Shown one piece after another: positions 1 through 8,843 of a DNA stretch of 64,000 nt (positions are counted from its first letter, which is position 1; the number at the start of each line of letters is the position of its first letter). Both the position numbers and the translations under genes were made by a program. This stretch comes from JACTOJ01 sp032335695 (lineage in GTDB: Bacteria > Bacillota > Clostridia > Clostridiales > Clostridiaceae): NCBI RefSeq assembly GCF_032335695.1, contig NZ_JACTOJ010000008.1, positions 145,328 through 209,327 on the forward strand, written 5' to 3'. The notes beneath the pieces were generated by a model. It did not search any database, had not been told where the DNA came from, and saw only the letters and a list, made by a program, of their open reading frames with translations.

Positions 1-573
1 CTCCCTTGGAATACCATCCATGTAGCCTTTCATAAGCCATATATTATATGCGCTTCCTCCGCACATAAGAATAACAAGACCAGCTATATTGTCCATAAAA
101 CCAATTTTAAAAGCAATAGCAAGTATAGCTGATATGGCCATTGTTCCTGGGAACATCTGAAGCAGAAGAAGTGACATTAACCCGTTTCTTCTTCCCCAGA
201 ACTTTAATCTGGAAAATGCAAATGCAGCTGGAACTGTAAGACACAATTGAATAAAAGAAACAGATAAACATATTATCATAGAATTTTTAACCCAAACAGT
301 TAAAAAATCAGTTTGCTGTATAACATTAATATAATTATCAAAGGTTATTTTGCTTGGGAACATCTTGCCTGATTGCGAAAATGTATCTCCAGGCGCTAGC
401 GATGCTCCTACTATGAAGAATATAGGAATTAACACAACAGCTATGAAAATCCATATGAATATTCTAGAAAGCCATAGATCCCTCAGCTCCCCAAATCTGA
501 GCCTCTTTTTTTTATACATAACCGCATTAGCTTCAGCCGGTTTGTTATTTCTTTTTGATATTGAAATATCCAT
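1..573 (-). CDS. MalG-type ABC sugar permease, partial (C-terminus outside window)
   Basis: Inner-membrane permease of a carbohydrate ABC importer (binding-protein-dependent transport family, MalG branch). The start is an ATG at 573-571 preceded by AAGGAGGTT at 589-581. The 191 visible residues show a cytoplasmic lead with basic residues, a first membrane helix (IFIWIFIAVVLIPIFFIVG), a periplasmic segment and three further helices. The reading frame runs off the left edge at GIPRE, just before the EAA loop that contacts the ATPase. It starts 2 bases after the malF-like stop, with its ribosome site inside malF, so the two are translationally linked. Substrate is unknown; maltose-type or other oligosaccharide is likely. 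Confidence 0.9.
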   Translation of the reverse strand, partial: MDISISKRNNKPAEANAVMYKKKRLRFGELRDLWLSRIFIWIFIAVVLIPIFFIVGASLAPGDTFSQSGKMFPSKITFDNYINVIQQTDFLTVWVKNSMIICLSVSFIQLCLTVPAAFAFSRLKFWGRRNGLMSLLLLQMFPGTMAISAILAIAFKIGFMDNIAGLVILMCGGSAYNIWLMKGYMDGIPRE

Positions 574-574
574 A

Positions 575-1507
575 TTAGTTAACCTCCTTAAACTGACCAG
601 ATGCTTTCATTTGAATAAAGGATATAGTTCCTACTACAAAGAATATAAGAATACTTAAAGCTGCAGCAATAGCATACTGGTTGTTTGTAGTTGTTAAATT
701 ATATGCAGTAGATGTAAGTATATCTGTATATCCTGCATATTGATTATTAGGATTTGCTGGTCCTCCTCCCGTTAAAAGGTAGGCAGAATTAAAGTTATTA
801 AAGTTAAATGCAAAGCTTGATATTAATAGTGGATAGGCAGTCTGAGTTAGTGTTGGCAAAGTTATGCTCTTAAATTTTACCCATCTGTTAGCTCCATCTA
901 ATTCAGCAGATTCATAGTAATCTTCAGGTATAGCAGAGATTGCACCTATGCAGACATTCATCATATAAGGAAATCCTAGCCAAATATTTACTATTATTAC
1001 AGCAGCTCTGGCAAAGTCTTTGTTAGCCAGCCACATTATAGGCTCTTTTATCATATGAAACTTTAGCAAAAATAAATTTATAGCTCCATAGTTTGTATTG
1101 AAGAGTCCTCTCCAGGATACTATTGCTATTACTGCTGGAAGTGCCCAAGGAATTATAAGTATAGCTTTATATATAAAAGCTTCCTTCATGTTTTTATTTG
1201 ATAATACAATTGCTAATATAAGACCTGTAAAAAAGCATCCGGCAGTGGATAATACAGCAAATACCATTGTCCACAAAAATATTGGTAAGAAACTGTTCGT
1301 AAATGGTCCATGTATTATATTCTTAAAGTTTTGCAGACCTATGAGCTTAAAACTATCCATATTTTTTAAGCTGTAGTCCGTAAAGGAAATGTATATTGTA
1401 TATAATATAGGAAGCAGTACAAATATAAATATTGTTATAAGTGCTGGTGCTAAAAACAAGTATGGACTAACACCCTTCAAAAACTTTTTTCTTCTTATAC
1501 GTTCCAT
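575..1507 (-). CDS. MalF-type ABC sugar permease
   Basis: Second transmembrane subunit of the sugar importer, 310 aa, usual length for Gram-positive MalF/UgpA-type proteins. Six hydrophobic segments are visible, starting at about residue 14 (YLFLAPALITIFIFVLLPIL). The ATPase-docking EAA-like loop is IPEDYYESAELDGA followed by KSITLPTL near residues 193-218. A clean AAGGAGGT lies 6 bases before the ATG. It sits between the binding protein (upstream) and MalG (downstream), the standard order. No ATPase is in the window; clostridial importers of this type often share an MsmX-like ATPase encoded elsewhere (family knowledge). Confidence 0.93.
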   Translation of the reverse strand: MERIRRKKFLKGVSPYLFLAPALITIFIFVLLPILYTIYISFTDYSLKNMDSFKLIGLQNFKNIIHGPFTNSFLPIFLWTMVFAVLSTAGCFFTGLILAIVLSNKNMKEAFIYKAILIIPWALPAVIAIVSWRGLFNTNYGAINLFLLKFHMIKEPIMWLANKDFARAAVIIVNIWLGFPYMMNVCIGAISAIPEDYYESAELDGANRWVKFKSITLPTLTQTAYPLLISSFAFNFNNFNSAYLLTGGGPANPNNQYAGYTDILTSTAYNLTTTNNQYAIAAALSILIFFVVGTISFIQMKASGQFKEVN

Positions 1508-1573
1508 AAATAGACCTCCTTAATTAATATAAACCAAGGGGGATTAAATTTTTCTCCCCCTTGTATATATATT

Positions 1574-2791
1574 TTATTTTTGCTGAGCTATACCTTCTTT
1601 AACCTGTTTTGCAATATTATCAGCTGTTTGCTGTGGAGTCTGTTTTCCTTGAGTTAAAAGCTGAAGATTGTTTCCTACAGGTGTCCAAATTGCTGCCATA
1701 GCAGATATATTAGGCATGATTTCAGCATCCTTAGTCTGAGCAGAAAATGCGCTTACAGTCACATCATTCTTAGCAGCATCACTATTTAGTGCATCTGTTA
1801 AAACTGGAATTCTATGTCCTGTTTTTATTAATGGTTCTGCTGAATTTTCAATTAAATATTTAACAAGATCCCAAGCCTCTGTCTTTGACTTGGACTTAGC
1901 ATTTACAAATCCTGCCTGAACCCCCATGAAAGGTTTAGCTGTATTCCCATCTATAGTTGGTAAATTAGCTACTCCAAAGTTTATTCCTGCTTTCTGTATA
2001 GCTTCAACATCCCAAGCTCCAGAAATATAGAAGGCTGTCTTTTTATTTATGAAGGATGCCTTTGCATCATCGCCCTTTATATCTCCATTCATAAATTTAT
2101 CTTTTTGAGTTAATGACTGTATGAAATCATAAGCTTTTACAGCTGATGCACTGCCAAGGCCTGTATCATTTTTATCATAGCTTCCGTTAGTCTTTTTAAA
2201 TACGTATCCGCCTTCACCTGATATCCATGCATAGGAGTAGTAAAAATTATTTATATCATACTGGAAGCCGCCGTTTTGTTTTGCCATGTCTATAAGTTCG
2301 TCCGTTGTTTTTGGTGCTTCTTTTACTTTATCTTTATTATAGAATAAAGCATAAGTTTCCATAGCTATAGGAAATCCGTATTTCTTTCCGTCCCAAGTTA
2401 ATGCATCCAAAACCTGTTTATTAGCGTATTTTGATTCATCTAGCACTCCTGAAGGAACTTCATCTAAAAGTCCTGCCTGCTGAAATGTGGCTAAATTATC
2501 ATGAGCAATACCAAACATTACATCTGGTCCCTTTGAGCTTTGTGCTGCAGTCTTAAAAGCTTGGAAATCACTGTTATCTACTAGAACCTTAACCTTGTTT
2601 CCAGTTTTCTTTGCCCATTCCTGAGCTAGCTTGTCTATTTCGGTAACTTCAGACTGATTAAAATGTGACCATACAGTTAATGTTTTTCCGGTTTTTCCGC
2701 TTGTACCATTACTCTTAGAACAACCTACAACAGTAAAAGTCATAACTGCAGTAGTCAAAACACATAGAAAAGTTTTAATATGCTTATTCAT
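1574..2791 (-). CDS. Extracellular sugar-binding lipoprotein (MalE family)
   Basis: Solute-binding protein for the downstream permeases, 405 aa, extracytoplasmic solute-binding family 1. The N-terminus is a lipoprotein signal: MNKHIK, hydrophobic core, then lipobox VVGC with Cys24 as lipid anchor. The body has the family signature LTVWSHF near residue 38, VDNSDFQAFKTAAQSSKGPDVMFG-type motifs, and a C-terminal ligand-binding lobe. Maltodextrin or another oligosaccharide is the likely ligand, but the sequence does not fix it. First gene of the operon; the ribosome site AGGGGGAA precedes the ATG, and a promoter with an operator lies just upstream. Confidence 0.92.
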   Translation of the reverse strand: MNKHIKTFLCVLTTAVMTFTVVGCSKSNGTSGKTGKTLTVWSHFNQSEVTEIDKLAQEWAKKTGNKVKVLVDNSDFQAFKTAAQSSKGPDVMFGIAHDNLATFQQAGLLDEVPSGVLDESKYANKQVLDALTWDGKKYGFPIAMETYALFYNKDKVKEAPKTTDELIDMAKQNGGFQYDINNFYYSYAWISGEGGYVFKKTNGSYDKNDTGLGSASAVKAYDFIQSLTQKDKFMNGDIKGDDAKASFINKKTAFYISGAWDVEAIQKAGINFGVANLPTIDGNTAKPFMGVQAGFVNAKSKSKTEAWDLVKYLIENSAEPLIKTGHRIPVLTDALNSDAAKNDVTVSAFSAQTKDAEIMPNISAMAAIWTPVGNNLQLLTQGKQTPQQTADNIAKQVKEGIAQQK

Positions 2792-2818
2792 TCTTATTCC
2801 CCCTATAATTTAAATACA

Positions 2819-2832
2819 TGCAATCGGTTGCA
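2819..2832. promoter_or_regulatory. cre/LacI-family operator before the sugar importer
   Basis: TGCAATCGGTTGCA is a near-perfect palindrome with a central CG. It matches the catabolite response pattern TGNNANCGNNNNCA and also the style of MalR-like LacI-family operators. It lies just downstream of the predicted transcription start, a repression position. Whether CcpA or a local LacI-type protein binds cannot be told from sequence. Confidence 0.75.
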
Positions 2833-2844
2833 TTGATTAATTAT

Positions 2845-2873
2845 ATTGTAATCCTTTACTGCAATTTAGTCAA
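2845..2873 (-). promoter_or_regulatory. Sigma-A promoter for malE-like operon
   Basis: On the minus strand, -35 TTGACT (2873-2868), 17-base spacer, -10 TACAAT (2850-2845). Start of transcription would fall near 2838, next to the cre-like operator. Confidence 0.7.
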
Positions 2874-2946
2874 TACCTTTTATGTAAAAATTAACACATT
2901 TTTATTTGCTGCATTGGTACTTTATACAAAGCAATAAACAAAAAAA

Positions 2947-2985
2947 TAGCTGCTTTCCTTCAAAATATTTAAAGGAAAGCAGCTA
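2947..2985 (-). terminator. Terminator after the drug exporter
   Basis: A 14-bp perfect stem (TAGCTGCTTTCCTT paired with its complement) and a T-run on the minus strand lies 40 bases after the exporter stop. An A-rich flank on the other side could make it bidirectional. Confidence 0.8.
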
Positions 2986-3024
2986 AAAATTTTATTCTAT
3001 TTTTTATTTTCACTCTGTTTCAAA

Positions 3025-4671
3025 TCAGTGTTTATCCTTACTCTGATTTGAAGCAGATTCTTTATTTCTTAGCAAAAGTGTAGCAATAAGTCCTATAAGA
3101 GCTATTACTGCTGCTGCTACATACATGTGGCAATATCCTGTATTAATAGTAGTTTGAAAAGTATCTACAAGCTTTGAGCTGAAAGAATCTATAGCTTTTG
3201 AAATCATTGGCTCTACATTCTTTGGGACAACTTCTCCCAAGGCTTTTTTAAGCATAGGTACTATTGTAGTTACATCTGCATTTTGCAAGCTTTTAAAGGA
3301 AGCTGCTGCATTGGAATTGCCTGAGGCGGAGGTCATTACTCCCTGCCTCATTATTGGTGCAAGCACTTCCATAAGCTTTCCTTGAAGATTTTTAGAGGAA
3401 TTAATTACAAAGCCTATTAATATGCTTGGTGATATGGCAAGACCAATAGATCTAAGTAAAGACATAGTAGCAAGACCTGCTGCGCTCTCTTCTTTAGGCA
3501 CTGTCTGAAGTACCAGATAATTAAGTGGTGCCCCCATGGTAAAACCTACGCCTATACCCATAAGAGCTAATCCTACCATCACGCTGAAGAAGGAAAGCAG
3601 CTTTGTGGTAACAAAAGCTAAGAACAGGCTGCCTGAAATATTAAATAAGAAACCAAGTATAAGAACAAACTTAGCTCCTTTCTTATCTATCAATTTTCCG
3701 CTCACAGGTGCTGCAATTCCAGAAAACAAAGCTAATAGTGTTATTAGATATCCTCCGCTGCCAGCCTTTAGCTTAAGCACATTCTCAGAAAATTGAGGTA
3801 CAAATACCATACCCATCATCCCTATACCTACTATAAAAGCTGTTATAAGTATCATGAGTATTTGAAAATCCTTAAAATACTTTAGGTTTAATATAGGATC
3901 CTTCGCTTTTCCTTCTATATATATAACTATAGGTAACATTACTATGAATATTATTAAAAATGGATAAACATCCTTAGATTTAATGCTGGTAAGTAAATTA
4001 AAAAAATCCGTGTTTGTAAGAGCATACATGAGGCTTCCAATTAAGATGGCAAGAGTAAATGCACCTATCAAATCTATTGGTTTACTCATTTTTGCATTGG
4101 ATTCTTCCATCTTTCTGCTTAAAAATAATATTATTATGCTTATAGGCACATTTATGAAGAATATCCAACCCCAATGGCTTGAGCCTGCAATATCGATAAT
4201 GCTGCTGCCTAAGGTAGGCCCCAGAATATTTCCTACTCCATATATCATACCTACAAGTCCTAAAGCAGTTCCTCTCTTTTCTTCAGGAAAACTATTTCCT
4301 ATTACTGCATTAGCTATAGGCATTATTCCGCCTGCCCCCAAAGCTTGAATTCCCCTTGCAATAAGCATAAAGGTAAAGTTTCCATAAAAATTTGAGATTC
4401 CGCACAAAAATGAGCCTAATCCAAAGGTAGCTATTCCAAATACATATCCTTTTTTATGCCCATATCTATCACTCATTTTACTTACTATAGGCATTGATAT
4501 GGCATAAACAAGAGTATAAAGAGTTATTATCCAAGTTCCAGAGCTTTTATCCACACCAAAGCTGTTTTGAATAATTTCTCTAGCAGGAGAAACTATTCCT
4601 GTATCTATTGCTCCCATAAAAATTCCAAGTAGAAATAGCACTAATATTAATGCAGATTTTTTATTTTTCAT
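3025..4671 (-). CDS. MFS drug exporter, DHA2 (EmrB/QacA) family
   Basis: Proton-driven multidrug efflux protein, 548 aa with about 14 membrane helices, as expected for DHA2 (14-TMS) members. Seen: the N-terminal motif MGAIDTGIVSPA, the inter-helix motif A as SDRYGHKKG near residue 70, motif C-like LGPTLGSSI, and a second half-repeat with KLIDKKGAKF. A long non-conserved loop of about 100 residues (roughly 430-510) precedes the last helix. A longer frame starts at 4707, but that ATG lies in the operator and has no ribosome site; AGGAGGG at 4683-4677 sits 5 bases from the ATG at 4671. It lies downstream of a TetR gene and has the same operator, so it is the likely TetR target. Confidence 0.9.
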   Translation of the reverse strand: MKNKKSALILVLFLLGIFMGAIDTGIVSPAREIIQNSFGVDKSSGTWIITLYTLVYAISMPIVSKMSDRYGHKKGYVFGIATFGLGSFLCGISNFYGNFTFMLIARGIQALGAGGIMPIANAVIGNSFPEEKRGTALGLVGMIYGVGNILGPTLGSSIIDIAGSSHWGWIFFINVPISIIILFLSRKMEESNAKMSKPIDLIGAFTLAILIGSLMYALTNTDFFNLLTSIKSKDVYPFLIIFIVMLPIVIYIEGKAKDPILNLKYFKDFQILMILITAFIVGIGMMGMVFVPQFSENVLKLKAGSGGYLITLLALFSGIAAPVSGKLIDKKGAKFVLILGFLFNISGSLFLAFVTTKLLSFFSVMVGLALMGIGVGFTMGAPLNYLVLQTVPKEESAAGLATMSLLRSIGLAISPSILIGFVINSSKNLQGKLMEVLAPIMRQGVMTSASGNSNAAASFKSLQNADVTTIVPMLKKALGEVVPKNVEPMISKAIDSFSSKLVDTFQTTINTGYCHMYVAAAVIALIGLIATLLLRNKESASNQSKDKH

Positions 4672-4692
4672 CATAACCCTCCTATCTTTTAA

Positions 4693-4707
4693 ATGAACAT
4701 TGTTCAT
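4693..4707. promoter_or_regulatory. TetR operator upstream of the exporter
   Basis: ATGAACATTGTTCAT, a 15-base perfect palindrome, 21 bases before the exporter start. The same arms occur at 5297-5311 in front of the TetR gene. Confidence 0.8.
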
Positions 4708-4732
4708 TTAAGTTCATAAAATATCTTCTGCA

Positions 4733-5281
4733 TCACTGCAGAAGTTTTTTTACCACTTTCTCAAAATCATTATAATCAAAGTCGTTCATCTGTGACATCA
4801 TTATAAAATTTTGAATTATAAATTTAGAAATCAAGTAAGGCTCCATAAAAAGATTTATATTTTCCTTTTCCTTAGCTTTCACAAGTATCTCTTCTAATTT
4901 GCTATTAAATCTTTCTGTGACACTCTTTTTTCTAATCATTTGATCCGTAGTATATCCTTCAGTATAGTTTTTCAGCCAAACCTCCTTGAAGGTTTTTACA
5001 AATAAACAGAGTTCTTCATAAATTTCTCTAAGTTTTTCATATATGCTTGTATCTTCTAATTGAACCCGTTCTAGAACATTAAGGAACCCAAGCCAATAAT
5101 CCTCTAAAAGCTGAATGGTTATGTCCCTTTTATCAGGGAAATAATTATATAGGGTACCTACAGCTATCCCTGACTTTTGAGATATAGCCCTCATGTTAAG
5201 TCCTTTATAGCCCTGGTTAAGAAGTATTTCTTTTGCACAGCTTAATATAATTTGTCGTGGATTATCTAATATCTTTGGCAT
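4733..5281 (-). CDS. TetR-family repressor of the adjacent exporter
   Basis: 182-aa TetR/AcrR regulator. The N-terminal helix-turn-helix is ILSCAKEILLNQGYKGLNMR followed by ISQKSGIAVGTLYNYFPDKRDI (about residues 10-52); the rest is the all-helical ligand domain. The ATG at 5281 is chosen because AAAGGAG lies just before it; an in-frame ATG at 5311 lies within the operator and would be upstream of transcription start. A palindrome overlapping its own promoter and repeated before the downstream MFS gene argues for autorepression and control of efflux. The ligand is unknown. Confidence 0.9.
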   Translation of the reverse strand: MPKILDNPRQIILSCAKEILLNQGYKGLNMRAISQKSGIAVGTLYNYFPDKRDITIQLLEDYWLGFLNVLERVQLEDTSIYEKLREIYEELCLFVKTFKEVWLKNYTEGYTTDQMIRKKSVTERFNSKLEEILVKAKEKENINLFMEPYLISKFIIQNFIMMSQMNDFDYNDFEKVVKKLLQ

Positions 5282-5296
5282 ATTGCTTTCTCCTTT

Positions 5297-5311
5297 ATGA
5301 ACTATGTTCAT
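5297..5311. promoter_or_regulatory. TetR operator in its own promoter
   Basis: ATGAACTATGTTCAT, palindromic except the central base, the same arms as the copy at 4693-4707. It abuts and overlaps the -10 box of the tetR promoter. Confidence 0.8.
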
Positions 5312-5338
5312 TATAATTCAAATGATAACCACTGTCAA
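5310..5338 (-). promoter_or_regulatory. tetR promoter
   Basis: Minus-strand consensus promoter: TTGACA (5338-5333), 17-base spacer, TATAAT (5315-5310), running straight into the operator. Confidence 0.85.
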
Positions 5339-5391
5339 TATATCTCAATATAAATTTTTACGCTGCTTTAAAGCATTCCTTTAGTTGGAAA

Positions 5392-5481
5392 GGCTACGTT
5401 TTAAAATGTTGATATTATCTTTGGAGTTCTAAAAACTCTTAGGATCATAAATCTATATCAACATTCTTTTAAAACATAGCC
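5392..5481. repeat. Short MITE copy A (90 bp), after trpA
   Basis: Begins GGCTACGTTTTAAAATG and ends with the inverted CATTCTTTTAAAACATAGCC. Its left half matches, on the opposite strand, the right end of the longer copies at 59745 and 63641 (TTGATATTATC and AACTCTTAGG segments). So it is an internally deleted family member. It begins only 7 bases past the trpA stop and can fold into a long hairpin, so it may form the 3' end of the trp transcript. Confidence 0.75.
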
Positions 5482-5488
5482 TGATTCC

Positions 5489-6274
5489 TCAAAGTACTTC
5501 TTTTATTTCCCAGGCAAATTCTCCTACTTTATTTAAAATATCTTCACCAGTATTCTCTGATATTATTTTTATTATGGCACTTCCTATTATTACTCCATCA
5601 CAATAAGTCTTATATTTTTCAGCCATTTCCTTATTGGATATGCCAAAGCCTATGGCCTTAGGGGTTTTTGTGGATCTTTCCACTTCTTTCATGTAATTTT
5701 CTATATCTGTGCTAATATTGTTTCTAACTCCTGTGACTCCTGATACCGACACGCAGTAAACAAAGCCTCTAGCGTTTTTGGCAATCTCTTCTATTCTGCT
5801 TTGAGAGGTAGGGGCCACAAGCGGAATTAAATGAATTCCCTTTAAGTTTGAAAGTCTTTCTAAGCCTTCCCTTTCTTCTAGTGGCAAATCAGGCACTATA
5901 AGTCCATCAATTTGAGCTTCACTGCAATCTTTAATGAATTTCTCCATACCATATTTATATATGTTATTGTAATATAGCATATACACTATGGCTGCCTGAG
6001 AATTTTTTCTTATGTTTTTTACGGTATTCATTACGTCTTTAATTTTAAGTCCATTTTTTAAGGCTTGCTGAGAAGACATTTGTATAAGTGGTCCATCAGC
6101 CATAGGATCCGAATAGGGAATACCAATTTCAATTATATCCGCACCATTTTTCTCTAAAGTATAAACAAGCCTTTCCGTATAATCCAAGGATGGATACCCT
6201 GCTGTAATAAAGGTTATAAGCGCTTTTTTATTTTCTTCTCTTAATCTTTCAAAAGCTTTATCAATTCTATTCAT
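5489..6274 (-). CDS. trpA: Tryptophan synthase alpha subunit
   Basis: Cleaves indole-3-glycerol phosphate to indole and glyceraldehyde 3-phosphate; indole is channelled to TrpB. 261 aa, full length. The TIM-barrel signature IIEIGIPYSDPMADGP (about residues 46-62) holds the catalytic Glu and Asp (GIPYSDPMADG), and the phosphate loop is GFGISN near 213. The ATG overlaps the trpB stop by one base (TAATG), so translation is coupled. Last gene of the trp operon. Confidence 0.98.
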   Translation of the reverse strand: MNRIDKAFERLREENKKALITFITAGYPSLDYTERLVYTLEKNGADIIEIGIPYSDPMADGPLIQMSSQQALKNGLKIKDVMNTVKNIRKNSQAAIVYMLYYNNIYKYGMEKFIKDCSEAQIDGLIVPDLPLEEREGLERLSNLKGIHLIPLVAPTSQSRIEEIAKNARGFVYCVSVSGVTGVRNNISTDIENYMKEVERSTKTPKAIGFGISNKEMAEKYKTYCDGVIIGSAIIKIISENTGEDILNKVGEFAWEIKEVL

Positions 6275-7449
6275 TAAACTTCTACCCCCATTCTTGCTGC
6301 CACAGTATTTATGTCCTTATCCCCTCTTCCTGAAATATTAACTATAACAATTTTATCTTTGCTCATAGCAGGTACCAGCTTTAAAGCATAAGCTACTGCA
6401 TGAGAGCTTTCCAAGGCTGGAATTATGCCTTCCTCCTTGGTAAGTATATTGAAAGCTTCCAAGGCTTCAGAATCTTTCACTGAAGTATATTCCGCTCTTT
6501 TTATATCATGAAGATAAGCGTGTTCAGGTCCTATTCCTGGATAATCTAAGCCTGCTGATATGGAGTAGGCTGGCAGTACTTGTCCATCTTCATCCTGAAG
6601 CACATAGGTCATCATTCCATGTATTACACCTTGAGAGCCTCCATTTAAGCTGGCCGCATGCATACCAGTTTCAATTCCTAAGCCTGCAGCTTCCACCCCT
6701 ATAAGCTTAACCTCTTTATCTTCAATAAATGGATAGAAAATTCCCATGGCATTGCTGCCTCCTCCAATGCAGGCTATAACCGCATCTGGAAGTCTTCCTT
6801 CCTTCTCAAGTATCTGCCTTCTTGCTTCCTGCCCAATTATTTTCTGAAATTCTCTTACCATAGTTGGATATGGATGAGGTCCCATTACTGTACCAATCAC
6901 ATAAAAAGTATCTTCTATATTCGTAACCCAATTTCTCATAGCTTCATTAACAGCATCCTTAAGTACCGCACTGCCGCTTTTCACAGAGTTTACTTTAGCT
7001 CCTAAAAGCTTCATTTTGAAAACATTAAGCTTTTGCCTCTGCACATCTTCTTCTCCCATATATATATCGCAGTCCAGGTTAAACATAGCAGCTACTGTAG
7101 CTGTAGCTACTCCATGCTGCCCTGCTCCAGTCTCTGCAATAACCTTTTTTTTACCCATTCTCTTAGCAAGAAGTATTTGTCCAATTACATTATTTATCTT
7201 ATGGGCTCCTGTATGATTTAAATCTTCACGCTTTAGATAAATCTTAGCTCCTCCTAATTTTTCGGTAAGATTTTCTGCAAAGTAAAGCGGGGTCTCTCTT
7301 CCGCAGTAATCCTTAAGATAATATCTATACTCCTTAATAAAGCTTTCATCCTCCATTGCTTTATAAAACTCTTTTTCCAGTTCATTTATAGCATTCATAA
7401 CAGTTTCAGGCACATATTGCCCTCCAAATTTTCCAAAGCTACCCTTCAT
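6274..7449 (-). CDS. trpB: Tryptophan synthase beta subunit
   Basis: PLP enzyme that condenses indole with L-serine to make tryptophan. 391 aa, the normal length of TrpB1. N-terminus GKFGGQYVPETVM is diagnostic. The PLP lysine is in HTGAHKINN near residue 82, and the phosphate-binding glycine loop is CIGGGSNAMG near residue 227. The start ATG overlaps the trpF stop by four bases (ATGA). The partner TrpA follows immediately. Confidence 0.98.
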   Translation of the reverse strand: MKGSFGKFGGQYVPETVMNAINELEKEFYKAMEDESFIKEYRYYLKDYCGRETPLYFAENLTEKLGGAKIYLKREDLNHTGAHKINNVIGQILLAKRMGKKKVIAETGAGQHGVATATVAAMFNLDCDIYMGEEDVQRQKLNVFKMKLLGAKVNSVKSGSAVLKDAVNEAMRNWVTNIEDTFYVIGTVMGPHPYPTMVREFQKIIGQEARRQILEKEGRLPDAVIACIGGGSNAMGIFYPFIEDKEVKLIGVEAAGLGIETGMHAASLNGGSQGVIHGMMTYVLQDEDGQVLPAYSISAGLDYPGIGPEHAYLHDIKRAEYTSVKDSEALEAFNILTKEEGIIPALESSHAVAYALKLVPAMSKDKIVIVNISGRGDKDINTVAARMGVEV

Positions 7450-8054
7450 GCTTCCTTCACCTTCCTTATAAAACTTTTACATTTCTCGTAATCCTTAAAA
7501 CCATTCACTTCCACTCCGCTGGACACATCCACTGCATAGGGTTTTACTATTCTAATTCCTTCTTTTACATTGCTTTCATTTAACCCCCCAGCTAGTATAA
7601 TTTTTTGACTTTTGCCTATATCCTCAGCCACCTTCCATTCAAAGCTTTTTCCGCTGCCTCCGTAGCTTCCTTCTATTTTGCTGTCTAAAAGTATACCTGC
7701 TGCAGCTTCCCGTTTTATGTTTTCAATATCTTCAACGCTTGAAATTCTAACTGCTCTCCATACTTCCCCAAAATCTATACTTTTGCAATAAACTTCCTGG
7801 TTTTCACCATGAAGCTGGATTATGTCAAGCCTAGCTTTTTCAAAGGCGGCTTTTATAAAATTTAAGTCTTGCTCTAGGAACACTCCTACCTTTTTTATAT
7901 CTTTATCAAGTTCCCTAGACAATCGTTCCGCCTCTTCAATAGAAACTTTTCTTTTGCTTTCTGCAAATACGAAGCCCACATAATCCGGTTTTAATTCATT
8001 CATCATATAAACATCTTCAATTCTTCTAATACCGCAGATTTTAACTTTAACCAT
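7446..8054 (-). CDS. trpF: Phosphoribosylanthranilate isomerase
   Basis: Amadori rearrangement of N-(5-phosphoribosyl)anthranilate to CdRP, third step of the tryptophan branch. 202 aa (family about 200-210). Catalytic Cys in KVKICGIRR at the N-terminus and Asp in LDSKIEGSYGGSGKSF near residue 123; phosphate site AGGLNESNV and VDVSSGVE near the end. The ATG at 8054 is preferred over an in-frame GTG at 8063, since AGGTGG lies 6 bases before it and family members start at this Met. A 4-base overlap with trpB couples translation. Confidence 0.96.
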   Translation of the reverse strand: MVKVKICGIRRIEDVYMMNELKPDYVGFVFAESKRKVSIEEAERLSRELDKDIKKVGVFLEQDLNFIKAAFEKARLDIIQLHGENQEVYCKSIDFGEVWRAVRISSVEDIENIKREAAAGILLDSKIEGSYGGSGKSFEWKVAEDIGKSQKIILAGGLNESNVKEGIRIVKPYAVDVSSGVEVNGFKDYEKCKSFIRKVKEA

Positions 8055-8063
8055 ATTGTCCAC

Positions 8064-8843
8064 CTATGAATTTTTTATTGCTTCTAAAAATTCTTTCATT
8101 TTCTCATAGTCATATAATCTTCTCATGAAACCTTCTCCGATAAGAAGTCCCTTTACTCCCATAGCCTTTAGATATCCTATACCAGCGGCATCCATGACTC
8201 CGCTTTCGGATATTACAAGCTTTTCCTTTGGCATTTTCAGCATGATTTTTTCTGTTATGCTCATATCAACCTTAAAGGTCTTTAAATCTCTATTATTTAT
8301 GCCAATTATTTCTCCTTGGCAGTTTAAAGCTTCGTAAAGCTCTTCTTCATTGTGTACCTCTATAAGAGAATTAAGTCCAAGATTTTTTGCTTCTTCGAAA
8401 TAATTTTTCAAATCCTTTTTCAGTACTGCTGCTATTAAAAGTACCGCATCCGCACCATAATACCTAGTTTCATAAAGCTGAAATTTATCCACTATAAAAT
8501 CTTTTCTCAATATGGGCTTTGAGGTGTTCTTATTAGCAATTTTTATATTTTCTAGGCTTCCCATGAAAAAGCTTTCTTCTGTCAGCACTGATATGGCATC
8601 AATATTTATTTTCTCGTAGAGTTTTGATATCTCTTCTACATTAAAGTCCTCCACAATTACTCCCTTAGAAGGTGATGCCTTTTTTATCTCTCCTATGACT
8701 CCTATATTTCCTTTTGCGAAGGCCGCTTTAAAGTTCCTTACTTCCTTTTTAAAGTCTCCTTTCATAATATTTTTGTAATATTCTGTATTTTTTATATTTT
8801 TTAATTTCAGTAATCTATTTTCAACTATAGTATCTAGAATCAA
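8064..8843 (-). CDS. trpC: Indole-3-glycerol phosphate synthase
   Basis: Ring-closing decarboxylase making indole-3-glycerol phosphate. 259 aa. Active-site motifs: IGEIKKASPSKG (Glu, Lys; about residues 51-62), SVLTEESFFMGS, ILRKDFIVDKFQ, INNRDLKTFKVD and VISESGV. The start codon is TTG (8843-8841), overlapping the trpD stop as TTGA; AAGGAG lies 9 bases before it. No ATG is available at this position. The weak codon with stop overlap suggests coupled, moderated expression. Confidence 0.97.
   Translation of the reverse strand: MILDTIVENRLLKLKNIKNTEYYKNIMKGDFKKEVRNFKAAFAKGNIGVIGEIKKASPSKGVIVEDFNVEEISKLYEKINIDAISVLTEESFFMGSLENIKIANKNTSKPILRKDFIVDKFQLYETRYYGADAVLLIAAVLKKDLKNYFEEAKNLGLNSLIEVHNEEELYEALNCQGEIIGINNRDLKTFKVDMSITEKIMLKMPKEKLVISESGVMDAAGIGYLKAMGVKGLLIGEGFMRRLYDYEKMKEFLEAIKNS

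Noticed and set aside
350..658. 102-aa plus-strand frame opposite the sugar permeases
   Set aside because: It lies over two well-supported permease genes, has no ribosome site and no recognisable protein.
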